DNA of 64,000 nt from Chitinophagales bacterium (GTDB lineage: Bacteria > Bacteroidota > Bacteroidia > Chitinophagales > Chitinophagaceae). The stretch is from contig JAATFV010000178.1 of the NCBI GenBank assembly GCA_015655015.1, forward strand, positions 62,001 to 126,000, written 5' to 3'. Positions 35,687-44,524 of this stretch are shown piece by piece. The notes under the pieces were generated by a model. It searched no databases. It was not told the origin of the DNA and worked only from the letters and a program-made list of their open reading frames with translations. The position numbers were made by a program, and so were the translations under genes. Numbering within the stretch: the first letter of the stretch is position 1; every line of letters begins with the position of its first letter.

Positions 35687-38600
35687 ATGCAAAAAAATGG
35701 TAAGGCCCGACGCATGAAATATTGGGTCGCAGGTAAGCTGGTTATGCTGATCCTTCTTTCCAACCCGACCTTTTCCCAAAACACCGGAACCGACGATCCC
35801 CAAAACGCCCATGCGGCAACAGGCATCGTCCTGACGGAAGATGGACAGCCCATTCCATCCGTTACCGTCACCGTAAAAAATTCGGCGGCAAAATTTGAAT
35901 CGACGACGATCACCAATGAAAAAGGGGCTTTTAACTTTGTAAAACTTCCTGCCGGCTCCGGTTACAGTTTCATATTCTCCAATATAGGTTACCAGGAACA
36001 CACGCTGACGGGTTATAAAGTAGTGGAAGGCCGCACCCTGACATTGATCGTAAAAATGAAGATCCTGCGGGCTCAATTGCAGGATGTAGTCGTGGTAGGA
36101 TACGGTTCCCAGAACAGAAAGGATGTAACGACTTCGGTCAGCTCTTTGAAATCAGACCAGATCAACAACTTTGCCTCCACCGGGGTAGACAAAGCCATGA
36201 CCGGCAAACTGGCGGGCGTGCAGGTTTTGCAGCCGAATGGCGCTCCCGGGGCCGGCATATCCATCCATGTCCGGGGAACAGGTACGATTACCGCAGGAAG
36301 CGACCCCTTATACGTGGTCGATGGAGTTCCCTTATCAGATAATGATGTCAACGGGCCCGGGTTTAAAGTAAATGCGCTGAATGCCATCAACGTAAACGAT
36401 ATAGAAAGCATCGATGTGTTAAAAGATGCTTCCGCAGCGGCCATTTATGGATCGAGAGGCTCTAACGGCGTTGTGATCATTACGACTAAAAGAGGTAAGA
36501 AAGACAAATTAGCGATCAATCTGAACAGCTATTACGGCAAGCAGTCCGTGACGAAAGAGATCCCGATGCTGAACGCCAAACAATATGCCCAGCTCATTTT
36601 CGACGCCCATAATAATACCTACTTCGATCAGCTGGAAAGCAAGGGATTGACCGGCAGCGCTGCAGATGACAATGCCACCCGGCTGAATAAGTTAGGCGCT
36701 GCCGCGACCAACACCAGCCTGGCTTACCTGTTACCTCCCGAGATCTTCCCTTATCTCAACAATCAGACGGGTCTGACCAACACCAACTGGCAGGACGCTA
36801 TTTTCAGGTCAGCGCCGGTACAAAGCCACACCCTTTCTGCTGCCGGAGGCTCGGACAATGTTCAATATTATTTCTCGGGTAATTACCTGGACCAGGATGG
36901 GATCGTTGTCAACTCAGGTTATAAAAGATATGCCGGCCGTTTCAACCTGGATGCACATTACGATCATCTCCGGCTGGGGGCAAGCATTAATTATAACTAC
37001 AGCATTTATAATTACCTGCCTACGGAAGGGGCCTTTAATAATGGCAACCAGAATATCATAGAGGGCGCCCTGGTGGCTTCCCCGTTCTTCCCGGTCCACA
37101 ACCCCGACGGAACCTATAATTTCGATCAGTTTAAATGGCAGTACTCTCAATCAAACGGTGTCAACCCGGTTGCCCTGGCCATGCTGAAAAAGGATGTGAC
37201 CTATGAAAAAAAGCTATTGAGCAATATTTATGCAGAATACGAATTTATTAAAGATCTGAAATTCCGGGTCTCCTTCGGTACCGATATCAGTGATTTCAAC
37301 AGGAGCACCTTCAGCCCGTCCACTTTACCCAACCCTCTTACCCTGACCACGCCTTCTGTTCCCACAGCCACTTACATCGCCAACCAGATCACGAACTGGG
37401 TCGTGGAGAACACATTGACTTACCGAAAGAAATGGGGCAGCCATTCTCTGCAGGCGCTGGCCGGCTTCACCTTACAGAAAGAGCGGAGCAGCGCATCCAG
37501 TATTGCCGCTACCGGTTTTCCCAACGACCTGGTACAAACCTTGAATGGAGCCACCACCATCACCAATTTTACGAATAATGGCGTCGGTATCAACGAATGG
37601 TCGCTTTTATCAGGATTGGGCAGGCTGCAATATAGTTTTAAAGACAGGTACCTGCTTTCAGCCGCTGTCCGTGCAGACGGGTCATCCAGGTTCGGCCCGA
37701 ATACTAAATACGGATATTTTCCTTCGGCTTCCGCAGGCTGGATCGTGAGTGATGAAGACTTCATGAAAAATATCCGTCCTATCAGCTCTTTGAAGGTGAG
37801 GGCAAGTTACGGGGTAACGGGAAATTTCCAGATCGGCAACTATGCTTACCTGTCTACCCTGTCATCGGCCAATTATATTTTGGGCTCATCAGGGGGCTCG
37901 ACCCTGAACCCCGGATTATATCAGTCTACGCCGGCCAATCCTGATCTGGGATGGGAAAAGACAGCTGCCATCGATCTGGGTACGGACATTAGCCTGTTTA
38001 AAGGGGCCTTGAACGCTACGGTCGATGTTTATACGAATAACACCAGCCATCTGCTGCTGAACGTTCCCGTTCCGCAATCTACAGGATATACTACCAACCT
38101 GGTGAATATCGGAAAGGTCAACAATAAAGGGATTGAGGTCACCCTCTCCAATAGCAGCCAGATCGGTAAGTTCAGGCTGACCAACAGCATTAACTACTCT
38201 GCCAACCGCAATAAAGTGCTCAACCTGGGCGGCGTCAACTCTATCATTACACAATCCCAAAGTGTGATCTATTTTATCACACAGGTGGGTAAACCCATTG
38301 GTAACTACTATACCTTAGTCAAGACCGGGGTATTCAAAGACCAGGCGGATATTGACAATACAAAGGCTAAAGTGCCGGGCGCCAAACCAGGGGATTTTAA
38401 ATTTAAAGATATCAACGGCGATAATATAATAGATGGCAATGATAAAGCGATCACCGGCAACTATCAGCCTAAATTCATGTATGGTTATTCCGGGCAGCTG
38501 CAATATGGCATCTTTGACCTTATCGTTGCCGCCCAGGGCCTCTATGGCAACACCATCGCCAATATTGCGCAACGGCATTATAACTCTACCGAAAGTTATG

Positions 38601-38971
38601 CGAACAATACCACCGACGCATTGAACAGGTGGGTTTCTCCATCGGATCCCGGCAACGGCATCGTTGCCCGGGCCAACCGGAGCGAAACGGGATTGAATGC
38701 ACAGATCTCCACGTATCACTTGTCACCGGGATCCTATTTCAGGATCAGGGATCTGACATTGGGCGTTTCCCTGCCCGACAGAATGGCTAAATCGGCCCGG
38801 TTAACCGGTGTAAGGCTCTATTTCACCGCGCAGAATCCGTTCACCATCACGAAGTACAATGGCTATAATCCTGAAGTGAGCGTTGATTCCAATCCGCTGC
38901 AGCCTGGTGTGGATTATGGAAGCTATCCTGTTTCCAAGACTTTCCTGCTCGGCCTCAACCTCAAATTTTAA
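35687..38971 (+). CDS. SusC/RagA-family TonB-dependent outer-membrane transporter
   Basis: 1094 residues. A signal peptide (LVMLILLSNPTFSQ) is followed by a carboxypeptidase-like regulatory beta domain (~45-120, GIVLTEDGQPIPSVTVTV), the TonB box/plug region (LQDVVVVGYGSQNRKDVT, then plug ~135-260 with VRGTGTITAGSDPLYVVDG and ASAAIYGSRGSNGVVIITTKRG), and a large beta barrel ending in the aromatic LLGLNLKF. It forms the channel half of a Sus-type uptake pair, opened by TonB-ExbBD. No STN domain precedes the plug, although the adjacent sigma/FecR pair suggests trans-envelope signalling. The substrate may be a phosphodiester compound, judging only from the GDPD gene downstream. Confidence 0.96.
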   Translation: MQKNGKARRMKYWVAGKLVMLILLSNPTFSQNTGTDDPQNAHAATGIVLTEDGQPIPSVTVTVKNSAAKFESTTITNEKGAFNFVKLPAGSGYSFIFSNIGYQEHTLTGYKVVEGRTLTLIVKMKILRAQLQDVVVVGYGSQNRKDVTTSVSSLKSDQINNFASTGVDKAMTGKLAGVQVLQPNGAPGAGISIHVRGTGTITAGSDPLYVVDGVPLSDNDVNGPGFKVNALNAINVNDIESIDVLKDASAAAIYGSRGSNGVVIITTKRGKKDKLAINLNSYYGKQSVTKEIPMLNAKQYAQLIFDAHNNTYFDQLESKGLTGSAADDNATRLNKLGAAATNTSLAYLLPPEIFPYLNNQTGLTNTNWQDAIFRSAPVQSHTLSAAGGSDNVQYYFSGNYLDQDGIVVNSGYKRYAGRFNLDAHYDHLRLGASINYNYSIYNYLPTEGAFNNGNQNIIEGALVASPFFPVHNPDGTYNFDQFKWQYSQSNGVNPVALAMLKKDVTYEKKLLSNIYAEYEFIKDLKFRVSFGTDISDFNRSTFSPSTLPNPLTLTTPSVPTATYIANQITNWVVENTLTYRKKWGSHSLQALAGFTLQKERSSASSIAATGFPNDLVQTLNGATTITNFTNNGVGINEWSLLSGLGRLQYSFKDRYLLSAAVRADGSSRFGPNTKYGYFPSASAGWIVSDEDFMKNIRPISSLKVRASYGVTGNFQIGNYAYLSTLSSANYILGSSGGSTLNPGLYQSTPANPDLGWEKTAAIDLGTDISLFKGALNATVDVYTNNTSHLLLNVPVPQSTGYTTNLVNIGKVNNKGIEVTLSNSSQIGKFRLTNSINYSANRNKVLNLGGVNSIITQSQSVIYFITQVGKPIGNYYTLVKTGVFKDQADIDNTKAKVPGAKPGDFKFKDINGDNIIDGNDKAITGNYQPKFMYGYSGQLQYGIFDLIVAAQGLYGNTIANIAQRHYNSTESYANNTTDALNRWVSPSDPGNGIVARANRSETGLNAQISTYHLSPGSYFRIRDLTLGVSLPDRMAKSARLTGVRLYFTAQNPFTITKYNGYNPEVSVDSNPLQPGVDYGSYPVSKTFLLGLNLKF

Positions 38972-38991
38972 TCGCTCAAAAAAGTTTCACC

Positions 38992-40401
38992 ATGAAAAAA
39001 TCGATATCGGTTATAATAATAGGCTGTGTTACGTTTTTGTCCTGCAAAAAAAGCTTTTTGACAATACAGCCGCAATCTCAGGCGACATCTGTTGCTTTCT
39101 ATAAAACAACGGCGGATATCAGCAATGCGGTGATCGCTGCTTACGCACCTTTGCAATCCATGTATAACGGCAATTTTGTCACCATGATGGAGGCCCGCGG
39201 CGACAATATAGAAGATTTGAACCCGGGCGCCAATGCAGGTACGGAATTTAATATCGACCGGTTCCTGGCAAAATCCGACAATGTGGATATAACGAATGCC
39301 TGGGGGGGCGCCAGTGTTAACGGTCCTTTTGGTGTTTATAACGGGATCTCCCGGTGTAACAACACTCTTATACATTTGGATGTTGTAACCGATCCGGCAT
39401 TGAAATCCCAGTTTGAAGGGGAATTGAAATTCCTGCGGGCCCTTCACTATTTTAATATCGTCCGTTTATGGGGCGCTGCACCATTGGTGTTAGCTCCTAT
39501 TTCGGCTGATGATGCAAAAAAACTATCCAGGAATTCGGTCCAGGAACTATACACCGCTATTGAAAGTGACCTCACCCAGGCCATCTCTCTTTTGCCGGTC
39601 ACGTATCCTAATGTAGCAGATCTGGGCAGGGCCACCCAGGGCGCGGCTAAAACGCTGTTAGGGAAGGTGTATTTAACAGAAGCGAAATATCCGCAGGCGG
39701 TCAGCACATTAAAAGACCTCGTTCAGGCCGGCAATGCATACAATTATTCCTTACTGCCCAATATTGCCGCTGTTTTTGACGTCAATAATAAAATGAATGC
39801 AGAGATCATCTTTGCCGTACGATTTAATAAAACGATTGCCAACCAGGGACATGGCCTTTCGACCTATTTTAACCAGCCCGGCCTGGATCCGAAGCTGATC
39901 GGCGCTTATGAGCCTGCCGACGCGCGGAGAGATCTTTTAAATACGGTGACCTTAGACGCGAATGATAAACCGGTCAAAAAATACTACGACACTTTTGACC
40001 CTAATACAAAGACCCTTGGCAATGACTTTATCGTATTGAGGTATGCGGATGTATTGTTAATGTATGCGGAGGCTTTGAATGAAGTGGGTTATTCCACAGA
40101 TGCCTTTACCTGGTTAAATGCCGTACGTTCGAGAGCCGGCGCCAGCACTTTTTCTCCATCAGGACTGCCTGATCAGGGTAGCTTCAGGACTGCCGTAATA
40201 CAGGAACGGCGGCTGGAATTGCCATTGGAACTGCATCGCTGGTTTGATCTGATACGCACCAACACCGCTATTGCCGCCTTGCAGAATTCGGGATTGACGC
40301 CTATCTCTATTCAGGCTTATCAGTATCTTTATCCGATCCCGCAGTCTGAGCTTGATATCTCGACGAACAAGACCGGCTTTACCCAAAATGTGGGATATTA
40401 A
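38992..40401 (+). CDS. SusD/RagB-family substrate-binding lipoprotein
   Basis: 469 residues. The N-terminus carries a lipobox (VTFLSC, Cys18), so the protein is lipid-anchored, almost surely on the outer face of the outer membrane over the SusC channel. SusD hallmarks are visible: helical TPR-like stretches (LKFLRALHYFNIVRLWGAAPLV, GRATQGAAKTLLGKVYLTEAKY) and the C-terminal ERRLELPLELHRWFDLIR followed by YLYPIPQSELDISTN. It begins 20 bp after the SusC stop. It binds the substrate and acts as the lid of the channel. Length is typical of the SusD-like 2 subgroup (450-550). Confidence 0.95.
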   Translation: MKKSISVIIIGCVTFLSCKKSFLTIQPQSQATSVAFYKTTADISNAVIAAYAPLQSMYNGNFVTMMEARGDNIEDLNPGANAGTEFNIDRFLAKSDNVDITNAWGGASVNGPFGVYNGISRCNNTLIHLDVVTDPALKSQFEGELKFLRALHYFNIVRLWGAAPLVLAPISADDAKKLSRNSVQELYTAIESDLTQAISLLPVTYPNVADLGRATQGAAKTLLGKVYLTEAKYPQAVSTLKDLVQAGNAYNYSLLPNIAAVFDVNNKMNAEIIFAVRFNKTIANQGHGLSTYFNQPGLDPKLIGAYEPADARRDLLNTVTLDANDKPVKKYYDTFDPNTKTLGNDFIVLRYADVLLMYAEALNEVGYSTDAFTWLNAVRSRAGASTFSPSGLPDQGSFRTAVIQERRLELPLELHRWFDLIRTNTAIAALQNSGLTPISIQAYQYLYPIPQSELDISTNKTGFTQNVGY

Positions 40402-40412
40402 AATGATACCTT

Positions 40413-40444
40413 ACGGAGAAGAGCTGCTGTAAGCTCTTCTCCGT
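40413..40444 (+). terminator. Terminator-like hairpin after the SusD gene
   Basis: ACGGAGAAGAGCT (40413-40425) and AGCTCTTCTCCGT (40432-40444) form a perfect 13-bp stem with a 6-nt loop, starting 12 bp after the SusD stop codon. The following sequence is AT-rich but lacks a strong T run, so it may attenuate rather than stop reading into the GDPD gene. Confidence 0.6.
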
Positions 40445-40482
40445 ATATACATAAACTTTATTACATCGATAAATTTAGCGCC

Positions 40483-41625
40483 ATGATGAGACGATCCATG
40501 CAAACTGCCGCCTTATACCTGTTTTTGCTTTCCGGCTTTCCCTCCGGGGCTCAGGTTAATAAAACAGAAGAGGCCGGCAAAATAGGACTGATCAGCGAAA
40601 CAGGACTGATCAGCGAAACAGGGCAGGCCGACGAAACAGGACAGGTCAGCAAAACAGGACAGTCCGGCGAAACAGGACAGTCCGGCGAAACAGGACAAGC
40701 CGGCAAAACAGGACAAGCCGGCAAAACAGGACAAGCCGGCGAAACAGGACAAGCCGGCAAAACAGGACAAGCCGGCAAAACATACGGGCAGGTTGACAAA
40801 ATTATAAGCCGGTTACATGATCCGAATGATAAAAAAGTGCTGGTAACCGCCCATCGTGGAGATTGGCGCAATGCCCCGGAAAATTCCCTGCTGGCTTTCC
40901 GGTTTGCCATAGAAATGGGTGTCGATATTGTTGAATTGGACCTGAACAGGACAAAGGATGGCGTTATCGTGATCATGCACGATGAAACAATCGACAGGAC
41001 CACCGATGGGAAGGGCAGGCCATCGGACTATACCCTGGAGGAGATCCGGAAATTCCATTTGAAGAACGGACTGGGCAGGGTCACCGTCAATACCATACCC
41101 ACCCTGGAGGAAGTAATGTTGCTGGCTAAAGGCAAAATAATGGTGAACCTGGATAAAAGCTATAACTATTACAACGAGGCATACCAGGTGCTGAAAGCTA
41201 CCGGCACTCTCCGGCAGGCTATTTTTAAAACGGATGCTCCCTATCCGGCCGTGCGCAGCAGGTATCCGGCTATCCTGGACAGTATCGTTTTCATGCCGGT
41301 AGTCTATTTAGACCGGCCCGGGGCAAGGGAAATAATCGATGAATACCAGCGGCAGATAAAGCCGGTAGCCTTTGAGCTGATCTTTCAGCAGGATACCTCC
41401 TCTGTTTTGAAGAACAGCGGGTTTATAAACAGGAATGGCTCAAAGATCTGGATAAATTCATTGTGGGCAAGTCTCAATGCGGGCCATGATGACGATCTGG
41501 CGGTCGATAAAGAGAATATAAAGGACAGCTGGGATTGGCTAATAGCTCATGGTGCTACTATATTACAGACCGACAGGCCGCTGCTGCTCCTGAAATATCT
41601 GAAAAGAATGAAGTTACATGACTGA
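40483..41625 (+). CDS. Exported glycerophosphodiester phosphodiesterase with hexapeptide repeat linker
   Basis: 380 residues. A signal peptide (AALYLFLLSGFPSGAQ) is followed by eleven six-residue repeats at ~residues 35-100 (consensus GQAGKT) and then a GDPD TIM barrel: AHRGDWRNAPENS with the catalytic His, VELDLNRTKDG with metal ligands, and IMHDETIDRTTDGKG with the second His. The enzyme splits glycerophosphodiesters into sn-glycerol-3-phosphate and an alcohol, or acts on related inositol or lipid phosphodiesters. It is encoded 81 bp after SusD, so it may digest the substrate imported by the SusCD pair. The repeat lies before the catalytic domain, like a flexible linker. Confidence 0.9.
   Translation: MMRRSMQTAALYLFLLSGFPSGAQVNKTEEAGKIGLISETGLISETGQADETGQVSKTGQSGETGQSGETGQAGKTGQAGKTGQAGETGQAGKTGQAGKTYGQVDKIISRLHDPNDKKVLVTAHRGDWRNAPENSLLAFRFAIEMGVDIVELDLNRTKDGVIVIMHDETIDRTTDGKGRPSDYTLEEIRKFHLKNGLGRVTVNTIPTLEEVMLLAKGKIMVNLDKSYNYYNEAYQVLKATGTLRQAIFKTDAPYPAVRSRYPAILDSIVFMPVVYLDRPGAREIIDEYQRQIKPVAFELIFQQDTSSVLKNSGFINRNGSKIWINSLWASLNAGHDDDLAVDKENIKDSWDWLIAHGATILQTDRPLLLLKYLKRMKLHD
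40585..40782. repeat. Coding minisatellite of eleven 18-bp units in the GDPD gene
   Basis: Eleven back-to-back 18-bp units, such as GGACAAGCCGGCAAAACA, cover 198 bp. Pairs of neighbouring units are identical, so the array grew by duplication. All are a multiple of three, and copy changes keep the frame, giving length variation in the linker of the exported enzyme. Confidence 0.95.
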
Positions 41626-41679
41626 TTGGCTTTTCTCCGGGAAACTGACAGCCAACAGCTTCTATCGTGCTGTGTACTC

Positions 41680-41713
41680 CTGCTTGCAGCGGGTAGCTAA
41701 TAGCTTGCGGCTA
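41680..41713. repeat. GCTTGCAGC-like repeat against the helicase stop codon
   Basis: The stretch has GCTTGCAGC, GTAGCTAATAG and CTTGCGGCTA in a row and runs into the helicase stop codon at 41711. It resembles the elements at 44511-44535, 49286-49332 and 51684-51711. The rest of the 85-bp gap to the GDPD stop (41626-41679) contains nothing further. Confidence 0.45.
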
Positions 41714-44386
41714 CTTATTCAGCTGCGCCTGCATCTTCCTTACCCTATCTTCCAATTTTTCGGAGGAGAGATCTTCCCGCATGCTGTCCACTTTCAGGGG
41801 AAAACAGAATGGGGTCAGCCTTTGAGGCCATCGGAGCACGATCTGTCCCTTTTGAATGCGTTCTAACATATTGCGCAACCGTTCTTCTTCCATCTGTTGT
41901 TCCATCACTTCGTTATAAGCCTGCCGGATCAGCAGATTGTAGGGGTCATATTCGGTGAAGACATTGAATAACAGCGAGGCGGATGATTGCAGGTGCCTTG
42001 CTTTCTTCTGCTCTCCGGGATAACCCTGGAAGATCAGCCCCCCAATAACCCCGATGTCGCGGAACTTCCGCCGGGCCATCTCAGCACTGTTGACGCTCCG
42101 TTGAATGTCAAGGCTCAGGTCCTCCGGGCTGAACAGTTCATAGACGTTCGTGTCGTCGACAGGAATGGGTTGATCACTGAGCAGCTCGAATCCATAATCG
42201 TTCATGGCAAAGGAGAAACTAATGGGCCGGATCCGGCTGATACGGAAGGCCAGCAAGGCCGCCATCGCCTCATGTACCAGTCTCCCTTCGAAAGGATAGG
42301 CAAATAAGTGAAAGCCGTCCTTTGTCTCGATCTGCTCGATCAATAATTCCTGCTCCCGGGGCATATAGGACAGGGCTGCCTGCAGGTCGAACAAAGGTTT
42401 GAGTATGCTAAGTTCAATATCAGGTTCACTTTTACCAGCCGCTTGTTTTATCCCAATGTCCTTCACCGCAACTTTCTTCCTTCCTGCATTTTTCTTTATG
42501 GCGTTCGCCTTCATTTCATCCTCCTGTGTGAAATCCCCCATCACGATCGTTTCGTCATCCTTCAGCACATCCATCTTCCTTCCATTCTCTTTTCCTCCTG
42601 TCAAATAAACGGTATCCGTCTCCTCTGGCGCTGCCGTCATTTCCGCCGCCTCATCCAGCTTTTTCCGCAGCATCAGGCCCAGGTTGGCGGACAAAGGCAT
42701 TCGTCCCCCATTCCAGCTGGGAACGATGGCTTTTTTCGCATTCGATTTGCGTACCAGCGCCGTCATATCCTTGATCATAACGAACTCCAGGTTCCTTCCG
42801 GCCAGGGTAAAGACATCTCCGGGTGATAACCGGGAGATGAAATATTCCTCGATCACGCCGACATACCCGCCGGAGATAAACTTAACATTCAGCATGGCAT
42901 CACTGACGATCGTACCGATATTCATCCGGTGCCGCATGGCAACGCGGCGGCTGTTGATCTTATACAACCCGCCCTCCATGATCTCCACCTTTTTGAACTC
43001 ATCATATTGATGCAGGGCGACCCCTCCTTCCGTAATGAAATGAAGGATCTCCCCCCATTCGTCTTCCGTCATATCATTATAACAAAAAGTATGTTTCAGC
43101 TCTTTAAAAATTTCTCCGGGGTAGAAACCTTCCGAAATAGCGAGGGTGCACAGGTATTGTATCAATACATCAAAGCACAGCATCCGGGGATCCCGGCTTT
43201 CTATCAGGTTGGCCTTCATCGCCGATTTCAGGGCTGCCGCTTCCACCAGCTCCAGGGAATGTGTAGGAAGGAAATAAATTTTGCTCACCTGCCCCGGCTG
43301 GTGACCGCTACGCCCGGCCCTTTGCAGGAACCTGGCCACCCCTTTCGGGCTGCCTACCTGTATCACGGTCTCTACGGGGCGGAAATCAACGCCCAAGTCC
43401 AGGCTGGCCGTGCAGACCACCGCTTTGAGCTTGCCTTCATGCAGGGCTTCTTCCACCCAATTGCGCAGGTCCATATTGATGGAGCCATGATGCAGTGCGA
43501 TCGATCCCGCCAGATCGGGACTGGCATCCAGCAGGGACTGGTACCATCGTTCGCTCATGCCGCGGGTATTGATGAAGATCAATGTCGTCCTGCTTTTTTC
43601 CAGGATGGGGAGCACTTTATGGATCAGCTTCAGGCCCAGATGGCCCGCCCAGGGATACTTCTCGATCTCATCCGGCAGAATGGATTCCACTTCAATGGGC
43701 TTGTGAATATCCGCCCGGACGATAAAATTTGGATTTTCTTTCAGCGAGGCCAGCAACACATCCTTTGCCTGTTCCAGGTTGCCGATGGTAGCGCTGATCC
43801 CGATAACAGAACATTCCCTTTTCTTCACGCCCATGATCCTGGAGATAGCCAGCTCCACCTGCACCCCCCGCTTGCTGCCCAGCAGCTCATGCCATTCGTC
43901 GACAGCAAGGATCTTCAAAGGACGGAACACTTCGGCATACCCTTTCTGCGCCAATAACAAATGCAGGCTTTCGGGCGTAGTGATCAGGACTTCCGGCATC
44001 TTGCGCTTCTGCTTCTGCCGCTCGCTCATTTCCGTATCTCCATTGCGGATGCCGACCTTCCATTGCATCCCCAATTCATAGATCACATCTTCCATCGCCC
44101 GGCCGATATCTTTGGCGAGCGCCCGCAAAGGAGAGATCCACAATAATTGCAAGCCGCTCCCGGAACGGGTCCGGAAGTCATTAGGATGTTGATTGATAAA
44201 ATCGATCAGCGCGCCCAGGAAGACGGAAAAAGTTTTCCCGCAGCCCGTCGGCGCGTTCACCAGCCCTGAACGGTGGTCGATGATATGTTGCCAGGTTTGT
44301 TCCTGGAACAGAAAAGGGCTCAGCCCTTTATCCTGCAGCCATTGATTAATGGTGGTATATCCTAAAGTTTCCCTCAAAGTCGACAT
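41711..44386 (-). CDS. Ligase-associated DNA-damage-response DEXH-box helicase (Lhr-like)
   Basis: 891 residues. Superfamily 2 motifs are visible: Q-motif area (FLFQEQTWQHI), Walker A NAPTGCGKT at 44-52, motif II VDEWHE, motif III SATIGN, motif VI LQRAGRSGHQPG, and a C-terminal Lhr-like winged-helix/helix-loop region. It translocates along single-stranded DNA and unwinds duplexes with ATP in repair of damaged DNA. The usual length is ~820 residues; this protein has a basic, Lys-rich insert at ~580-655 (EMTAAPEETDTVYL through KKVAVKDIGIKQAAGK) that seems absent in typical members. Its normal partner genes lie beyond the cytochrome pseudogene on the same strand. Start ATG 44386 is clear. Confidence 0.92.
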   Translation of the reverse strand: MSTLRETLGYTTINQWLQDKGLSPFLFQEQTWQHIIDHRSGLVNAPTGCGKTFSVFLGALIDFINQHPNDFRTRSGSGLQLLWISPLRALAKDIGRAMEDVIYELGMQWKVGIRNGDTEMSERQKQKRKMPEVLITTPESLHLLLAQKGYAEVFRPLKILAVDEWHELLGSKRGVQVELAISRIMGVKKRECSVIGISATIGNLEQAKDVLLASLKENPNFIVRADIHKPIEVESILPDEIEKYPWAGHLGLKLIHKVLPILEKSRTTLIFINTRGMSERWYQSLLDASPDLAGSIALHHGSINMDLRNWVEEALHEGKLKAVVCTASLDLGVDFRPVETVIQVGSPKGVARFLQRAGRSGHQPGQVSKIYFLPTHSLELVEAAALKSAMKANLIESRDPRMLCFDVLIQYLCTLAISEGFYPGEIFKELKHTFCYNDMTEDEWGEILHFITEGGVALHQYDEFKKVEIMEGGLYKINSRRVAMRHRMNIGTIVSDAMLNVKFISGGYVGVIEEYFISRLSPGDVFTLAGRNLEFVMIKDMTALVRKSNAKKAIVPSWNGGRMPLSANLGLMLRKKLDEAAEMTAAPEETDTVYLTGGKENGRKMDVLKDDETIVMGDFTQEDEMKANAIKKNAGRKKVAVKDIGIKQAAGKSEPDIELSILKPLFDLQAALSYMPREQELLIEQIETKDGFHLFAYPFEGRLVHEAMAALLAFRISRIRPISFSFAMNDYGFELLSDQPIPVDDTNVYELFSPEDLSLDIQRSVNSAEMARRKFRDIGVIGGLIFQGYPGEQKKARHLQSSASLLFNVFTEYDPYNLLIRQAYNEVMEQQMEEERLRNMLERIQKGQIVLRWPQRLTPFCFPLKVDSMREDLSSEKLEDRVRKMQAQLNK

Positions 44387-44524
44387 TCACGGAACTCCTG
44401 TTTCTAAAATGGTAATAAAATTGGTCGTATCCTGAATAAAGTCAGCGTGATTCCCGCGGCCGGCACGAAAAAGCTTTCGTTTTCCGATGCAGATACCCCT
44501 TGCCGTCTCTTATAGCTTATAAGC

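Noticed and set aside
40513..40770. Antisense frame with repeated Cys-Phe-Ala-Gly units
   Set aside because: It is only the complement of the GDPD minisatellite and has no independent support.
40585..40782. CRISPR-like regular repeats
   Set aside because: Units are 18 bp without spacers, and lie in frame in a gene, so this is a coding minisatellite; the same holds for 48011-48136.
33903..41625. Integrated mobile element carrying the SusCD locus
   Set aside because: No integrase, transposase, target-site duplication or attachment repeat was seen at either edge; the block may be an insertion but no mobile element can be shown.
42929..43957. 342-residue open frame on the plus strand
   Set aside because: It lies wholly opposite the helicase gene, has no domain, and is a composition shadow of the minus-strand gene.
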